A stretch of DNA of 64,000 nt, taken from the NCBI RefSeq assembly GCF_947487915.1, contig NZ_CANKYH010000002.1, positions 186,001 to 250,000 on the forward strand. The letters are read 5' to 3'. Under the pieces are notes generated by a model. The model was not told the origin of the DNA. It did not search any database and was given only the letters and a program-made list of their open reading frames with translations. The position numbers were made by a program, and so were the translations under genes. Positions 25,947-34,234 of this stretch are shown one piece after another; the first letter of the stretch is position 1, and the number at the start of each line of letters is the position of its first letter. The stretch comes from an uncultured Serinicoccus sp. Its GTDB lineage: Bacteria > Actinomycetota > Actinomycetes > Actinomycetales > Dermatophilaceae.

Positions 25947-26132
25947 ATGGTCGAGTACGAGTACCGAGAGCTCACCTTCCACCGCGACCAGGGCCGCGGC
26001 GAGGTGCGGCAGACGCTGACCGAGCACGCCGAGTACGGCGCCTGGGAGCTGGCGCGGGTACGCGTCTACCTCGGGGGCGCCCGGCGGGTGCTGCTGCGCC
26101 GCAAGATCATCCGCGTGCGCCGCACCGCCTGA
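25947..26132 (+). CDS. DUF5703 family protein
   Basis: A 61-residue conserved small actinobacterial protein (EYEYRELTFHRDQGRGEVRQ, then EHAEYGAWELARVR and a basic LRRKIIRVRR end), matching the DUF5703 family as I recall it. It is predicted to be a small beta-rich, basic cytosolic protein. The ATG at 25947 is 8 nt after a TATGCT -10 without a ribosome site, so leaderless; upstream frames lack family sequence. It is followed by a strong hairpin shared with the convergent peptidase gene. Function unknown. Confidence 0.85.
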   Translation: MVEYEYRELTFHRDQGRGEVRQTLTEHAEYGAWELARVRVYLGGARRVLLRRKIIRVRRTA

Positions 26133-26135
26133 GGC

Positions 26136-26154
26136 CCGGGCGGGTGCCGCCCGG
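26136..26154. terminator. bidirectional hairpin terminator, DUF5703 / M20 peptidase
   Basis: Perfect 8-bp GC stem CCGGGCGG/CCGCCCGG with a GTG loop in the 29-bp gap between convergent stops. No T-run; consistent with a U-less actinobacterial terminator. Confidence 0.55.
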
Positions 26155-26161
26155 CGGCGGT

Positions 26162-27514
26162 TCAGCAGTCGGCGATGAGCTGACCCAGCACCCGGGTGCC
26201 GAAGCGCAGGGCGTCCACCGGCACCCGCTCGTCGACCCCGTGGAACATCCCGACGAAGTCCAGCTCCTCCGGCAGCCGCAGCGGGGCGAAGCCGTAGCCG
26301 GTGATCCCCAGGCGGGACAGGTGCTTGTTGTCGGTGCCGCCGGACAGGCAGTAGGGCAGCACGTGGGCGCCGGGGTCCTCCTTGAGCAGGGCCCGCTTCA
26401 TCGAGTCGACGAGCTCACCGCTGCTCGGCGCCTCGAGGGCGACGTCCTTGTGCTCGATCTCCACCTCGACGTGCTCGCCCGCGAGCTCCCGGATGGTGTC
26501 GAGCAGCTCGTCCTCGTGCCCGGGCAGGAAGCGGCAGTCTAGCGAGGCCGAGGCGCTCTGGGGGATGACGTTCATCTTGTAGCCCGAGGAGAGCATGGAG
26601 AAGTTCGAGGTGTCCTGCAGGGTGCCCTCGACGAAACGGCGTGCCCCGCCGAGCCGCGCCAGCATGTCCTCGACGCCCTCCTCGTCCCAGGACTCTCCCG
26701 TGACCTGAGAGACGCCGTCGAAGAGCTCACGGACCGAGGCGATGTAGGTCCTCGGCCACGGGTGGGCGTCGATCCGGGCGATGGCCTCCGCCAGTCGGAC
26801 GATGGCGTTCTCCTCGTTGGGGACCGAGCCGTGGCCGGCCCGGCCGCGCGCGTGCAGGCGCAGCCAGGCGATGCCCTTCTCCGCGGTCTGCAGCAGGTAG
26901 GCGCGGGTGGGCGCCCCGGTCGCCTTGTCGGGGAGGGTGATGGAGAAGCCGCCGACCTCGCTGATGGCCTCGGTGCACCCCTCGAACCACTCGGGGTGCT
27001 CGGCCACGACGTGGCCCGCGCCCTGGGTGCCCCCGGCCTCCTCGTCGGCGAAGAACGCCCAGACGATGTCGCGCGGGGGCACCTCTCCGGAGCGGGCGAG
27101 CTGGCGCAGGGTGGCCAGGAGCATGGCGTCCATGTCCTTCATGTCGACCGCGCCGCGACCCCAGATCATGCCGTCCTTCTCCTCCGCGGCGAACGGGTCG
27201 ACCGACCAGTCCGCGGCCTCGGCGGGCACGACGTCGAGGTGGCCGTGCAGCACCAGGCCGGGACGCGAGCTGTCGCGGCCCGGGGTGCGGACCACCACGC
27301 TCGTGCGCTCCGGCTGGTCCGCCGGCGCCGTGACCTGCGGGTCGAGCCCGACCTCGCGGAGCAGCTCCACGACATACTCCGCGGCGGCCCGCTCCCCCGG
27401 CCCGCTGCCGTCGCCGTAGTTGCTCGTGTCGATCCGGATGAGCTCCTTGCAGATCCGGACCGCCTCCTCCTCGGCGGTGCTGGACGGGCCTAGGTCCTCA
27501 GGGGTGGACGTCAT
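26162..27514 (-). CDS. M20/M25/M40 family metallopeptidase
   Basis: A 450-residue zinc peptidase or amidohydrolase of the ArgE/DapE/PM20D1 type. Metal ligands appear in order: LHGHLDVVP (His/Asp, about 88-96), GRGAVDMKD (bridging Asp), FFADEEAGG (Glu pair), and the late GGTDNKHLS His. The dimerisation domain spans about 195-330. The ATG at 27514 is 6 nt after a TAGGGT -10 (27521-27526). Convergent with DUF5703 across a hairpin. The family often cleaves N-acyl amino acids or dipeptides; the actual substrate is unknown. Confidence 0.92.
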   Translation of the reverse strand: MTSTPEDLGPSSTAEEEAVRICKELIRIDTSNYGDGSGPGERAAAEYVVELLREVGLDPQVTAPADQPERTSVVVRTPGRDSSRPGLVLHGHLDVVPAEAADWSVDPFAAEEKDGMIWGRGAVDMKDMDAMLLATLRQLARSGEVPPRDIVWAFFADEEAGGTQGAGHVVAEHPEWFEGCTEAISEVGGFSITLPDKATGAPTRAYLLQTAEKGIAWLRLHARGRAGHGSVPNEENAIVRLAEAIARIDAHPWPRTYIASVRELFDGVSQVTGESWDEEGVEDMLARLGGARRFVEGTLQDTSNFSMLSSGYKMNVIPQSASASLDCRFLPGHEDELLDTIRELAGEHVEVEIEHKDVALEAPSSGELVDSMKRALLKEDPGAHVLPYCLSGGTDNKHLSRLGITGYGFAPLRLPEELDFVGMFHGVDERVPVDALRFGTRVLGQLIADC

Positions 27515-27520
27515 ACCGCC

Positions 27521-27526
27521 ACCCTA
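27521..27526 (-). promoter_or_regulatory. -10 element for leaderless M20 peptidase gene
   Basis: TAGGGT on the minus strand, 6 nt before the ATG at 27514. Confidence 0.5.
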
Positions 27527-27584
27527 GCCACGGCCCGACCGACCGGCGCGGAGAGGATCCCCCCGGCAGCGGAGCTCGCCTCGC

Positions 27585-27896
27585 CTACTCGTGCTCCTCC
27601 GCGAAGAGCTCGAGGTGGCGGCACTCGCGGCACCGGAACGCGCGGACGAGGAAGCGCTCGGCACCGAGGGAGCTCAGACCGCCGAAGAAGCTGGTGTCCC
27701 GGGCGCCGAGCACCCAGCGCACGAAGCCCTTGGCGCCCTCACCGGTGTCGGACAGGTAGCCCTCGTCGAGCAGGCCCTGGCTACCGCACGCGGTGCAGGT
27801 CGAGCGGGCCTGCTGCCACCGGTCGCCGGACGACGACGGGCCGAGCCGGTGCATGCCGTCAGCACGCACCGGCCCGGAACCCGGCTGGTCGCTCAC
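27585..27896 (-). CDS. hypothetical zinc-ribbon protein
   Basis: A 103-residue protein not assigned to a named family. Two CxxC pairs, CTACG (near 34-38) and CRECR (near 88-92), form a likely zinc ribbon around a hydrophobic centre (VRWVLGARDTSFFGGL). Such proteins are often annotated as hypothetical in actinobacteria. The GTG at 27896 begins 7 nt after the coxG-like stop, so it is the last gene of the molybdenum hydroxylase operon; whether it functions with that enzyme is unknown. Confidence 0.7.
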   Translation of the reverse strand: MSDQPGSGPVRADGMHRLGPSSSGDRWQQARSTCTACGSQGLLDEGYLSDTGEGAKGFVRWVLGARDTSFFGGLSSLGAERFLVRAFRCRECRHLELFAEEHE

Positions 27897-27903
27897 CGGG
27901 ACC

Positions 27904-28353
27904 TCATGACGTGAGCTTGCCCTCGATGCACTCGACGAACTGGCCGAGCAGCTTGTCCGACACCGTCTGCATGACCCCGCGGCCGAACTGCGCCGGCTTG
28001 CCGGTGATGGTGAGCGACGTCACCACGTCGGCCTGGGTGCCGCTACCTTCCGGCTCGAGCTGCAGGACGACCCTGGCCGAGGCGTTGCCGAGGCCGCGCA
28101 GGCCCTTGCCGATCCCCTCGATGACGGCGCGGTGGGCCTCGTCGTCGCGCTCGACGAACCTGCCCTCGCCCTGGTAGGTCACGCCGATCGGACCGAGCTT
28201 GACCTTGACGTTGCCGGTGAACTCCTCCTCGGTGGCCGAGGTGACGGTCGCGCCCGGGAAGCAGCCGCCCACCTGCTCGAGGTCGGTCAGCAGGGCCCAC
28301 GTGGCCTCCGGCGGGGCGTCGACGGTGAAGGTGTGGTGCAGCTCCATCGCCAT
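27904..28353 (-). CDS. coxG: CoxG-like SRPBCC family protein
   Basis: A 149-residue START/SRPBCC-fold protein of the carbon-monoxide-dehydrogenase subunit G (CoxG) type. It begins HHTFTVDAPPEATWALLTDLEQVGGCFPGA and contains FTGNVKVKLGPIGVTYQGEGRF, the hallmark of the family. CoxG proteins are associated with membrane anchoring or maturation of molybdenum CO-dehydrogenase-like enzymes. It starts 4 nt after the coxM-like stop, and the operon order is S-L-M-G. Both ATGs of ATGGCGATG could serve as start; the first is used here. Confidence 0.9.
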   Translation of the reverse strand: MAMELHHTFTVDAPPEATWALLTDLEQVGGCFPGATVTSATEEEFTGNVKVKLGPIGVTYQGEGRFVERDDEAHRAVIEGIGKGLRGLGNASARVVLQLEPEGSGTQADVVTSLTITGKPAQFGRGVMQTVSDKLLGQFVECIEGKLTS

Positions 28354-28357
28354 CGGG

Positions 28358-29212
28358 TCAGGCTCCTGCCGCCGCGAGCACGGCCCGCCGGGTCAGCACC
28401 CCGGCGACGTGCTTGCGGTAGTCCGCCTGCCCGTTGAGGTCCGACGGCGGGTCGGTGCCCTCGGCGACCTGGGCGCACGCCTGCGCGACGGCCTCCTCGG
28501 TGGCCTCCTGACCCACCAACGCCTCCTCGACGGCACGCGCCCGCAGCGGGGTCGAGCCCATGTTGGTCAGGCCCACCCGGGCCTCGGCGATGGTGCCGCC
28601 CTCGGTGCGCACCGCGGCGGCGATGCCGATGATCGCCCACTGGTGGGAGACCCGCACGAACTTCTCGTAGCGAGCGCCCCAGCCGGTGTGCTTGGGGATC
28701 TCCACGGCGGTGAGCAGCTCGCCCTCGCCGACGGCGGTCTCGAAGAGGTCGACGAAGAAGTCCGCGCCGTCCACCGTCCGCTCGCCGTCCGGGCCCTGGA
28801 TGACCATGCGACCCTCCAGCGCCAGCACCGGGGCGCCCACGTCGCCGGCGGGGTCGGCGTGCGCCAGGGCCCCGCAGACGGTGCCCCGGTGCCGGATCTG
28901 CTCGTCGGCGACCTCCTTGAGCGCGGTGTGCAGCAGCGCGAGGTGCTCCTGGACGAGCGCGGAGTCGAGGACGTCCTGGTAGGTCGCGCCCGCACCGATG
29001 CGGATCGCGTCACCGACCTCGGTGACGCCCTTGAGCTCCTCGATGCGGGAGATGTCGACGATGATGCCCGGCGCGTTGAGCCGCATCCGCAGGACCGGCA
29101 GCAGCGACTGCCCGCCGGAGAGGACCTTGGCCTCGTCGCCGTGCTCGGCGAGCAGCTCCAGCGCCTCGGCCACCGTGGCCGGGGCGGCGTAGTCGAACTC
29201 CGGGGGGATCAT
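28358..29212 (-). CDS. coxM: molybdenum hydroxylase FAD-binding medium subunit (CoxM-like)
   Basis: A 284-residue FAD-binding subunit of the CO-dehydrogenase/xanthine-oxidase family, passing electrons from the iron-sulfur subunit to FAD. The FAD motif AKVLSGGQSLLPVLRMRL is near residues 28-45 and the second FAD motif region RHRGTVCGALAHADPAGD near 105-122 (Cys-Gly where many homologues have Gly-Gly). The C-terminal domain covers 175-284. The ATG overlaps the coxL-like stop (ATGA). Confidence 0.93.
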   Translation of the reverse strand: MIPPEFDYAAPATVAEALELLAEHGDEAKVLSGGQSLLPVLRMRLNAPGIIVDISRIEELKGVTEVGDAIRIGAGATYQDVLDSALVQEHLALLHTALKEVADEQIRHRGTVCGALAHADPAGDVGAPVLALEGRMVIQGPDGERTVDGADFFVDLFETAVGEGELLTAVEIPKHTGWGARYEKFVRVSHQWAIIGIAAAVRTEGGTIAEARVGLTNMGSTPLRARAVEEALVGQEATEEAVAQACAQVAEGTDPPSDLNGQADYRKHVAGVLTRRAVLAAAGA

Positions 29213-31725
29213 GCCTGGCCGCCTTCCTGGGTCGTGCCGGCGGCGGGTGCCGCCCCGGCTCCGGGTGGGTCCTGGTTGGGCTCACCCTCGGCGAAGTGGC
29301 CCGCGGCCGCCCCCGCCGTCTCGCTCATGGCCCCGGCGGTGCCGTCCTGGATGGCCCGCCACACGCGTTCCGGGGTGCAGGGCATGACGATGTCCTTGAC
29401 GCCGAACTGCCGGATCGCGTCGAGGACCGCGTTGACGACGGCCGGGGTCGACGCGATGCAGCCGGCCTCGCCGACCCCCTTGACCCCGAGGTCGTTGGAG
29501 GTGGCCGGTGAGGTGGTCCGGTCGGTGACGAAGTTGATCGTGTCCGCGGTGGTCGGGAGCGTGTAGTCGACGAACGAGCCGGACACCAGCGTGCCCTGGT
29601 CGTCGTAGACCGCCTCCTCCCACAGCGCCTGGGCGATGCCCTGGACCAGCCCGCCGTGCACCTGCCCCTCGACGATGAGCGGGTTGACGACGTTGCCGAT
29701 GTCGTCGACGCAGACGTAGGAGCGCATCGTCGTGGCACCGGTCTCGGTGTCGACCTCCATCGCGCACAGGTGGGTGCCGTGCGGGAAGGAGAAGTTCACC
29801 GGGTCGAAGGTCGCGTCGGCGTCCAGGCTCGGCTCCATCCCCTCGGGCAGGTCGTGGGCGGCGAAGACCGCGAGTGCCAGGCCGGCGAGCCCGACACCCT
29901 CCTGGTCGGCGCCGGCGCCCTTGACGGTGAACTTCCCGTCGCGGAACTCCAGGTCGTCCGGGTTGGCCTCGAGCTGGTAGGCCGCGAGCGGCCGCGCCTT
30001 CTCGATGACCTTCTTGGCCGCGTTGATGACCGCCTGGCCGCCGACCACCAGCGAGCGCGAGCCGTAGGTGTCCAGGCCCTTGTGGCTGATCTGGGTGTCG
30101 CCGTGGAGCACCTCGACGTCCTCGAAGGGCACGCCCAGCTGGTCGGCCACGATCTGGCTCCAGGCCGTCTCGTGGCCCTGGCCGTGCGCCGAGGAGCCGG
30201 TGATGACCTCGACCTTGCCGGTGGGCAGCATCCGGACCGAGGCGTGCTCCCAGCCACCCGCGCCGTAGTTGAGCGAGCCGAGGACCCGGGAGGGTGCCAG
30301 CCCGCACATCTCGGTGAAGGTGGAGATGCCCAGGCCCAGCTGCACCCGGTCGCCGCTCTCCCGGCGCCGCTGCTGCTCGGCCCGCAGCTCGTCATACCCG
30401 AAGAGCTCCTTGGCCCGCTCGGTGGCGGCCTCGTAGTTGCCCGAGTCGTACTCCAGCCCGCAGACGGTGGTGAACGGGAACTCCTCGTGGGTGATCCAGT
30501 TCTGCTCGCGCACCTCCATCGGGTCGCGCCCCAGCTCCAGGGCGAGCTCGTCCATGATCCGCTCGATGGCGAAGGTCGCCTCCGGGCGGCCGGCGCCGCG
30601 GTAGGCGTCGGTCCACGTCTTGTTGGTGAAGACGTTGGTGCAGGAGAAGTGGTAGGCGGGGAACTTGTAGATGGAGTTGTACATGAACGCCCCGAGGATC
30701 GGCACGCCCGGCGTGACCAGCCCGAGGTAGGCGCCCATGTCGGCGAGCAGCTCGACCTTCAGCCCGGTGACGGTGCCGTCGGCCTGGGCCGCCAGGGTGA
30801 GCTTCTGCCACTGGTCTCGGCCGTGGTGCGCCGAGAGCAGCGACTCGCTGCGGGTCTCGGTCCACTTGCACGGCTTGCCGGTATGCCGTGCCACCAGGAA
30901 GGTGATGATCTCCTCCGGGGTGACCTGCAGCTTGCCGCCGAAACCGCCGCCGACGTCCGGGGCGATGACGCGGATCTTGCCCTCGTCGACGCCCAGGGTC
31001 ATGGCCAGCATGAGGCGCAGGATGTGCGGCACCTGGGTGGCCGACCACATGACGAACTGCTCGCCGGTCGGGTCCACCACCGTGGAGCGGGGCTCCATGA
31101 AGGCGGGGATGAGCCGCTGCTGGCGGAACTCGCGCTCGACCACGACGTCGGCCGCGGCGATGGCGTCCTCGACGCTGGACCCGGTGCCCGCCTCGGCGGA
31201 GTCGAAGACCCAGGTGGCCGAGCGGTTGGTGCCGAGGTCGGGGTGGGCGAGGATGTCGTCCTTCGCGGAGGCCCGCAGGTCCAGGGCCGCCGGCAGGTCC
31301 TCGTAGTCGACGTCGACCAGCTCGGCGGCGTCGCGGGCCGCGGCGGAGGAGCGCGCGGCCACGACGGCGACGACCTCCCCGGAGAAGGCCACGCGGTCCA
31401 CGGCGATCGCCGGGTGCGGCGGCGCCTTCTGGTCCTCGGTGATGGGCCAGGCGCAGGGCAGCGAGCCCTGCAGGTCCTTGACGTCCTCACCGGTGAGGAC
31501 CGCGATGACGCCCGGCGCCTGCCGGGCGGCGGTCGTGTCGATGCCCGTGATGCGGGCGTGCGCCAGCGGGCTGCGCACCATGGCCAGGTGCAGCATGCCC
31601 GGCAGCACGTGGTTGTCGGTCCACTTCGTCCGACCGGTGATGAGGCGCTGGTCCTCCTTGCGCCTCCGGTCACGGCCGACCTCGTGCGTGGACGCTGCCT
31701 GGGGCCGGTCGTCGACGGCGGTCAC
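29209..31725 (-). CDS. coxL: molybdopterin-binding large subunit, form II CO-dehydrogenase-like (CoxL-like)
   Basis: An 838-residue catalytic subunit of the molybdenum hydroxylase family. Moco-binding signatures include [10 protein letters not shown] (about 270-279), [11 protein letters not shown] and the final [10 protein letters not shown] loop with the catalytic Glu. The active-site loop reads AYRGAGR, the form II signature; true form I CO dehydrogenase has a Cys-containing AYxCSFR loop. So this is more likely a hydroxylase of an organic or aldehyde-type substrate than an efficient CO oxidiser. The GTG at 31725 has a GGAGGTGA ribosome site and overlaps the coxS stop (ATGA-type coupling). 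Confidence 0.93.
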   Translation of the reverse strand: MTAVDDRPQAASTHEVGRDRRRKEDQRLITGRTKWTDNHVLPGMLHLAMVRSPLAHARITGIDTTAARQAPGVIAVLTGEDVKDLQGSLPCAWPITEDQKAPPHPAIAVDRVAFSGEVVAVVAARSSAAARDAAELVDVDYEDLPAALDLRASAKDDILAHPDLGTNRSATWVFDSAEAGTGSSVEDAIAAADVVVEREFRQQRLIPAFMEPRSTVVDPTGEQFVMWSATQVPHILRLMLAMTLGVDEGKIRVIAPDVGGGFGGKLQVTPEEIITFLVARHTGKPCKWTETRSESLLSAHHGRDQWQKLTLAAQADGTVTGLKVELLADMGAYLGLVTPGVPILGAFMYNSIYKFPAYHFSCTNVFTNKTWTDAYRGAGRPEATFAIERIMDELALELGRDPMEVREQNWITHEEFPFTTVCGLEYDSGNYEAATERAKELFGYDELRAEQQRRRESGDRVQLGLGISTFTEMCGLAPSRVLGSLNYGAGGWEHASVRMLPTGKVEVITGSSAHGQGHETAWSQIVADQLGVPFEDVEVLHGDTQISHKGLDTYGSRSLVVGGQAVINAAKKVIEKARPLAAYQLEANPDDLEFRDGKFTVKGAGADQEGVGLAGLALAVFAAHDLPEGMEPSLDADATFDPVNFSFPHGTHLCAMEVDTETGATTMRSYVCVDDIGNVVNPLIVEGQVHGGLVQGIAQALWEEAVYDDQGTLVSGSFVDYTLPTTADTINFVTDRTTSPATSNDLGVKGVGEAGCIASTPAVVNAVLDAIRQFGVKDIVMPCTPERVWRAIQDGTAGAMSETAGAAAGHFAEGEPNQDPPGAGAAPAAGTTQEGGQA

Positions 31726-32204
31726 GACTGCTCACCTCCGCTGGTGGCGGACTGGCCCGAGGCCTGCAGGACCGCCTTGACGATGTTGTGGTAGCCCGTG
31801 CACCGGCAGAGGTTGCCCTCCATGCCGTGCCGGACCTCGTCCTCGGTGGGACTCGGGTTGCTGCTGAGCAGGTCGGTGGCCTGCATGATCATGCCCGGTG
31901 TGCAGAAGCCGCACTGCAGGGCGTGGCAGTCGCGGAAGGCCTCCTGCACCGGGGTGAGCGTCTCACCGTCGGCGAGCCCCTCGATGGTGGTCACCTCGCG
32001 ACCGTCGGCCTGGACGGCGAGCACGTTGCAGGACTTCACGCTGCGCCCGTCCATGAGCACCGTGCAGGCGCCGCAGTTGCTGGTGTCGCAGCCGACGACG
32101 GTGCCGGTCTTGCCGAGCGTCTCGCGCAGGTGGTAGACGAGCAGGGTGCGGGGCTCGACCTCGTCGGTGTAGGTGGTGCCGTCCACGGTCACGGTGATCT
32201 TCAT
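31722..32204 (-). CDS. coxS: molybdenum hydroxylase [2Fe-2S] small subunit (CoxS-like)
   Basis: A 160-residue iron-sulfur subunit with two [2Fe-2S] clusters. The plant-ferredoxin-type cluster uses [16 protein letters not shown] plus a later Cys (SCNVLA), about residues 40-65; the second, helical cluster uses CGFCTPGM and CRCTGY, about 100-140. The ATG at 32204 has a GGAGAG ribosome site 5-6 nt upstream, choosing it over a much longer nonsense frame. It is the first gene of coxS-L-M-G, and a 16-bp palindrome lies 25-40 nt upstream of its start. Confidence 0.95.
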   Translation of the reverse strand: MKITVTVDGTTYTDEVEPRTLLVYHLRETLGKTGTVVGCDTSNCGACTVLMDGRSVKSCNVLAVQADGREVTTIEGLADGETLTPVQEAFRDCHALQCGFCTPGMIMQATDLLSSNPSPTEDEVRHGMEGNLCRCTGYHNIVKAVLQASGQSATSGGEQS

Positions 32205-32228
32205 ACGGCTCTCCGTCCGGAGGATGAG

Positions 32229-32244
32229 GGGACATCGTTGTCCC
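32229..32244. promoter_or_regulatory. operator-like palindrome upstream of coxS
   Basis: GGGACA-TCGT-TGTCCC, a perfect inverted repeat with a 4-nt centre in the 110-bp gap between xdhC and coxS, 25-40 nt before the coxS ATG. It could bind a dimeric regulator or form an RNA hairpin in the leader. No clear -10 was found for coxS. Confidence 0.4.
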
Positions 32245-32314
32245 TGCTGATCCTGCCGTGGCGGGGGGTGCCGCGCAACCGATACGAGGAGGTCAGGCGG
32301 TGCGCTCGGGCGCC

Positions 32315-33451
32315 TCAGCCCTGGTGTCGGTGGATCGCGCCCTCGGTCTCGCGCAACGGCTCGCCACGCCCGCCCCAGCGCAGCGCGATGATCTCGCTGG
32401 CGATGCTCACCGCGGTCTCCTCCGGGGTGCGGGCTCCCAGGTCCAGGCCGATCGGGCTGCGCAGCCGGGCGAGCTGGTCCTCCCCCAGCCCGACCTCCCG
32501 CAGCCGGGCCAGGCGGTCCTCGTGGGTGCGGCGCGAGCCCATGGCACCGATGTAGGCGAGGTCCGGCGCGTCCTCGCCCAGCAGGACCTCGAGCAGGGGG
32601 ACGTCGAACTTCGGGTCGTGGGTGAGGACGCAGGCGACCGTGCGCGCGTCGAGGGCGTCCTGGGCGACCTGCGCCTCCACATACCGGTGCGGCCAGGAGA
32701 CGACGACCTCGTCGGCGTCCGGGAAGCGGCTGCGGGTCGCGAAGACGGGCCGCGCGTCGCACACCGTGACGCGGTAGCCGAGGAAGCTGCCCATCCGGGC
32801 GACCGCGGACGCGAAGTCGATGGCCCCGAAGACGAGCATCCGGGGTCGCGGTGCGTAGGAGGCGACGAAGACCCGCATGCCCTCGCCGCGGCGCTCGCCG
32901 TCGGGGCCGTACTCGAGCGTGGCCGTCCGGCCCTGCGCCAGCATGCCGCGGGCGTCGTCGACGACGGCGGCGTCCGCGCGGGAGCTGCCCAGGCTGCCCA
33001 CCACCGGCTCCGGCTCGGGGCGGACCACGAGCCGCCGGCCCAGGTGCGTCCCGTCAGGGTGGGCGACGACGGTGGCCACCGCGACCGGGCGGCCGGCCGC
33101 GATGTCGGCCGTGATGTCCCCCAGCTCGGGGAAGTCCGCGCGGGAGACCCGCTCGACGTAGATGTCGAGGATCCCGCCGCAGGTGAGCCCGACCCCCATC
33201 GCCTCGTCGTCGGACACGCCGTAGCGCTGCAGCACGGGTGTCCCGGTGGCCATGACCTCCTGGCCCAGCTCGTAGACCGCGCCCTCCACGCATCCGCCGG
33301 ACACCGAGCCGACCGCCTCCCCGTCCACCCCGACGAGCATGGCCGCACCCGGCTGGCGCGGCGCCGACTTCCAGGTGCCCACCACGGTGGCGAGCGCGAC
33401 CTGCTCGTCGTCCTCCCACCACGGGAGCAGCCGGTCCAGGACGTCACGCAT
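32315..33451 (-). CDS. xdhC: XdhC/CoxI family molybdenum-enzyme maturation protein
   Basis: A 378-residue chaperone that handles and sulfurates molybdenum cofactor for insertion into xanthine-dehydrogenase-family enzymes. The N-terminal XdhC domain (about 1-70) shows [19 protein letters not shown] and [12 protein letters not shown]; the C-terminal Rossmann domain (about 195-340) has [17 protein letters not shown] and [24 protein letters not shown]. It stands directly upstream of the coxS-L-M-G operon on the same strand. Combined with the mocA-like gene at 38503 it provides dedicated cofactor maturation for this hydroxylase. Confidence 0.92.
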   Translation of the reverse strand: MRDVLDRLLPWWEDDEQVALATVVGTWKSAPRQPGAAMLVGVDGEAVGSVSGGCVEGAVYELGQEVMATGTPVLQRYGVSDDEAMGVGLTCGGILDIYVERVSRADFPELGDITADIAAGRPVAVATVVAHPDGTHLGRRLVVRPEPEPVVGSLGSSRADAAVVDDARGMLAQGRTATLEYGPDGERRGEGMRVFVASYAPRPRMLVFGAIDFASAVARMGSFLGYRVTVCDARPVFATRSRFPDADEVVVSWPHRYVEAQVAQDALDARTVACVLTHDPKFDVPLLEVLLGEDAPDLAYIGAMGSRRTHEDRLARLREVGLGEDQLARLRSPIGLDLGARTPEETAVSIASEIIALRWGGRGEPLRETEGAIHRHQG

Positions 33452-33484
33452 GTGCTGATCGTGCCACGATCCGGGCCGCCGGCA

Positions 33485-34021
33485 TCAGCTGCGCCCGCCC
33501 GCTGCGCGACGCACGGCGTAGGGCACCGCGCCCCAGACCCCGCCGAAGAGAGCGACGGCCACGAGGGCGGCGACCACGCCGGCGACGTCCCCGACGACGA
33601 TGCTGACGACGAGACACAGCACCGTGGCCATGGTCAGACCCATGAGCACCAGACCCACGCGCGTGAGCCGGTGCGAGACCAGGACCAGCTGCTCCTTGAG
33701 GTGGTGCCGGAAGAGCACACGGTGCGCACTGACCGGCGCGACCAGCACAGCCGTGGTCGCGACCGCCAGGCACACGGCCACCAGGAAGAGGCCGCGCTGG
33801 TAGGCGCCCAGGTCGGCGAACCTCGCCTGGAAAGGCAGGGTGAGCAGGAACCCGGCGAGGATCTGGGTGCCGGTCTGCAGCACCCGCAGCTCCTGCAGGA
33901 GGTCGACGAAGTTGCGGTCCATCCGCTCGTCGGTGGTCTCCGTGCGGCCGAGCCGCTCGTTGTCCCCCGCGCCGGGCGGGGGCGCGTCGTCGTCCTCCGC
34001 GTCGGGGCGGGGCGTGCTCAT
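33485..34021 (-). CDS. DUF6328 family membrane protein
   Basis: A 178-residue membrane protein with four hydrophobic helices after an acidic N-terminus. The segment ERMDRNFVDLLQELRVLQTGTQILAGFLLTLPFQARF matches the DUF6328 family as I recall it. The ATG at 34021 overlaps the stop of a 12-codon leaderless leader ORF (ATGA at 34021-34018), so its translation is probably coupled to that ORF. It sits between xdhC and the M48 protease gene. Function unknown. Confidence 0.85.
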   Translation of the reverse strand: MSTPRPDAEDDDAPPPGAGDNERLGRTETTDERMDRNFVDLLQELRVLQTGTQILAGFLLTLPFQARFADLGAYQRGLFLVAVCLAVATTAVLVAPVSAHRVLFRHHLKEQLVLVSHRLTRVGLVLMGLTMATVLCLVVSIVVGDVAGVVAALVAVALFGGVWGAVPYAVRRAAGGRS

Positions 34022-34056
34022 CCCGGCTCGGCCCCGCCGGAGTGGACCTCGTGCAT
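34018..34056 (-). CDS. 12-residue leaderless leader ORF coupled to DUF6328
   Basis: ATG at 34056 lies 7 nt after a TACGGT -10 (34064-34069) and the frame runs 12 codons (MHEVHSGGAEPG) to a TGA that overlaps the DUF6328 ATG as ATGA. The peptide itself is unlikely to matter; the arrangement lets ribosomes loaded on a leaderless end reinitiate on the real gene, which has no convincing ribosome site. Confidence 0.5.
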   Translation of the reverse strand: MHEVHSGGAEPG

Positions 34057-34063
34057 GGGCAGG

Positions 34064-34069
34064 ACCGTA
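34064..34069 (-). promoter_or_regulatory. -10 element for leader ORF-DUF6328
   Basis: TACGGT on the minus strand, 7 nt before the leader ORF ATG. The rest of the 34057-34234 gap carries no gene; a TTGACC at 34194-34199 may be part of the promoter of the M48 gene. Confidence 0.45.
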
Positions 34070-34234
34070 GGGCATACGGGGACGCTCTGCGACCTCGGCG
34101 GCCACTCCCGCCCAGCGAAGGTCCCGTGGGAGTCGGCGCCCTCCCCGACTCTCCCGGGACGCTCGGCGCGGATGGCGTGCCCGGGCGGCGCGCTTGACCG
34201 CGACGCCGCAGGTCAGACCTGATATCTCTCCGGT

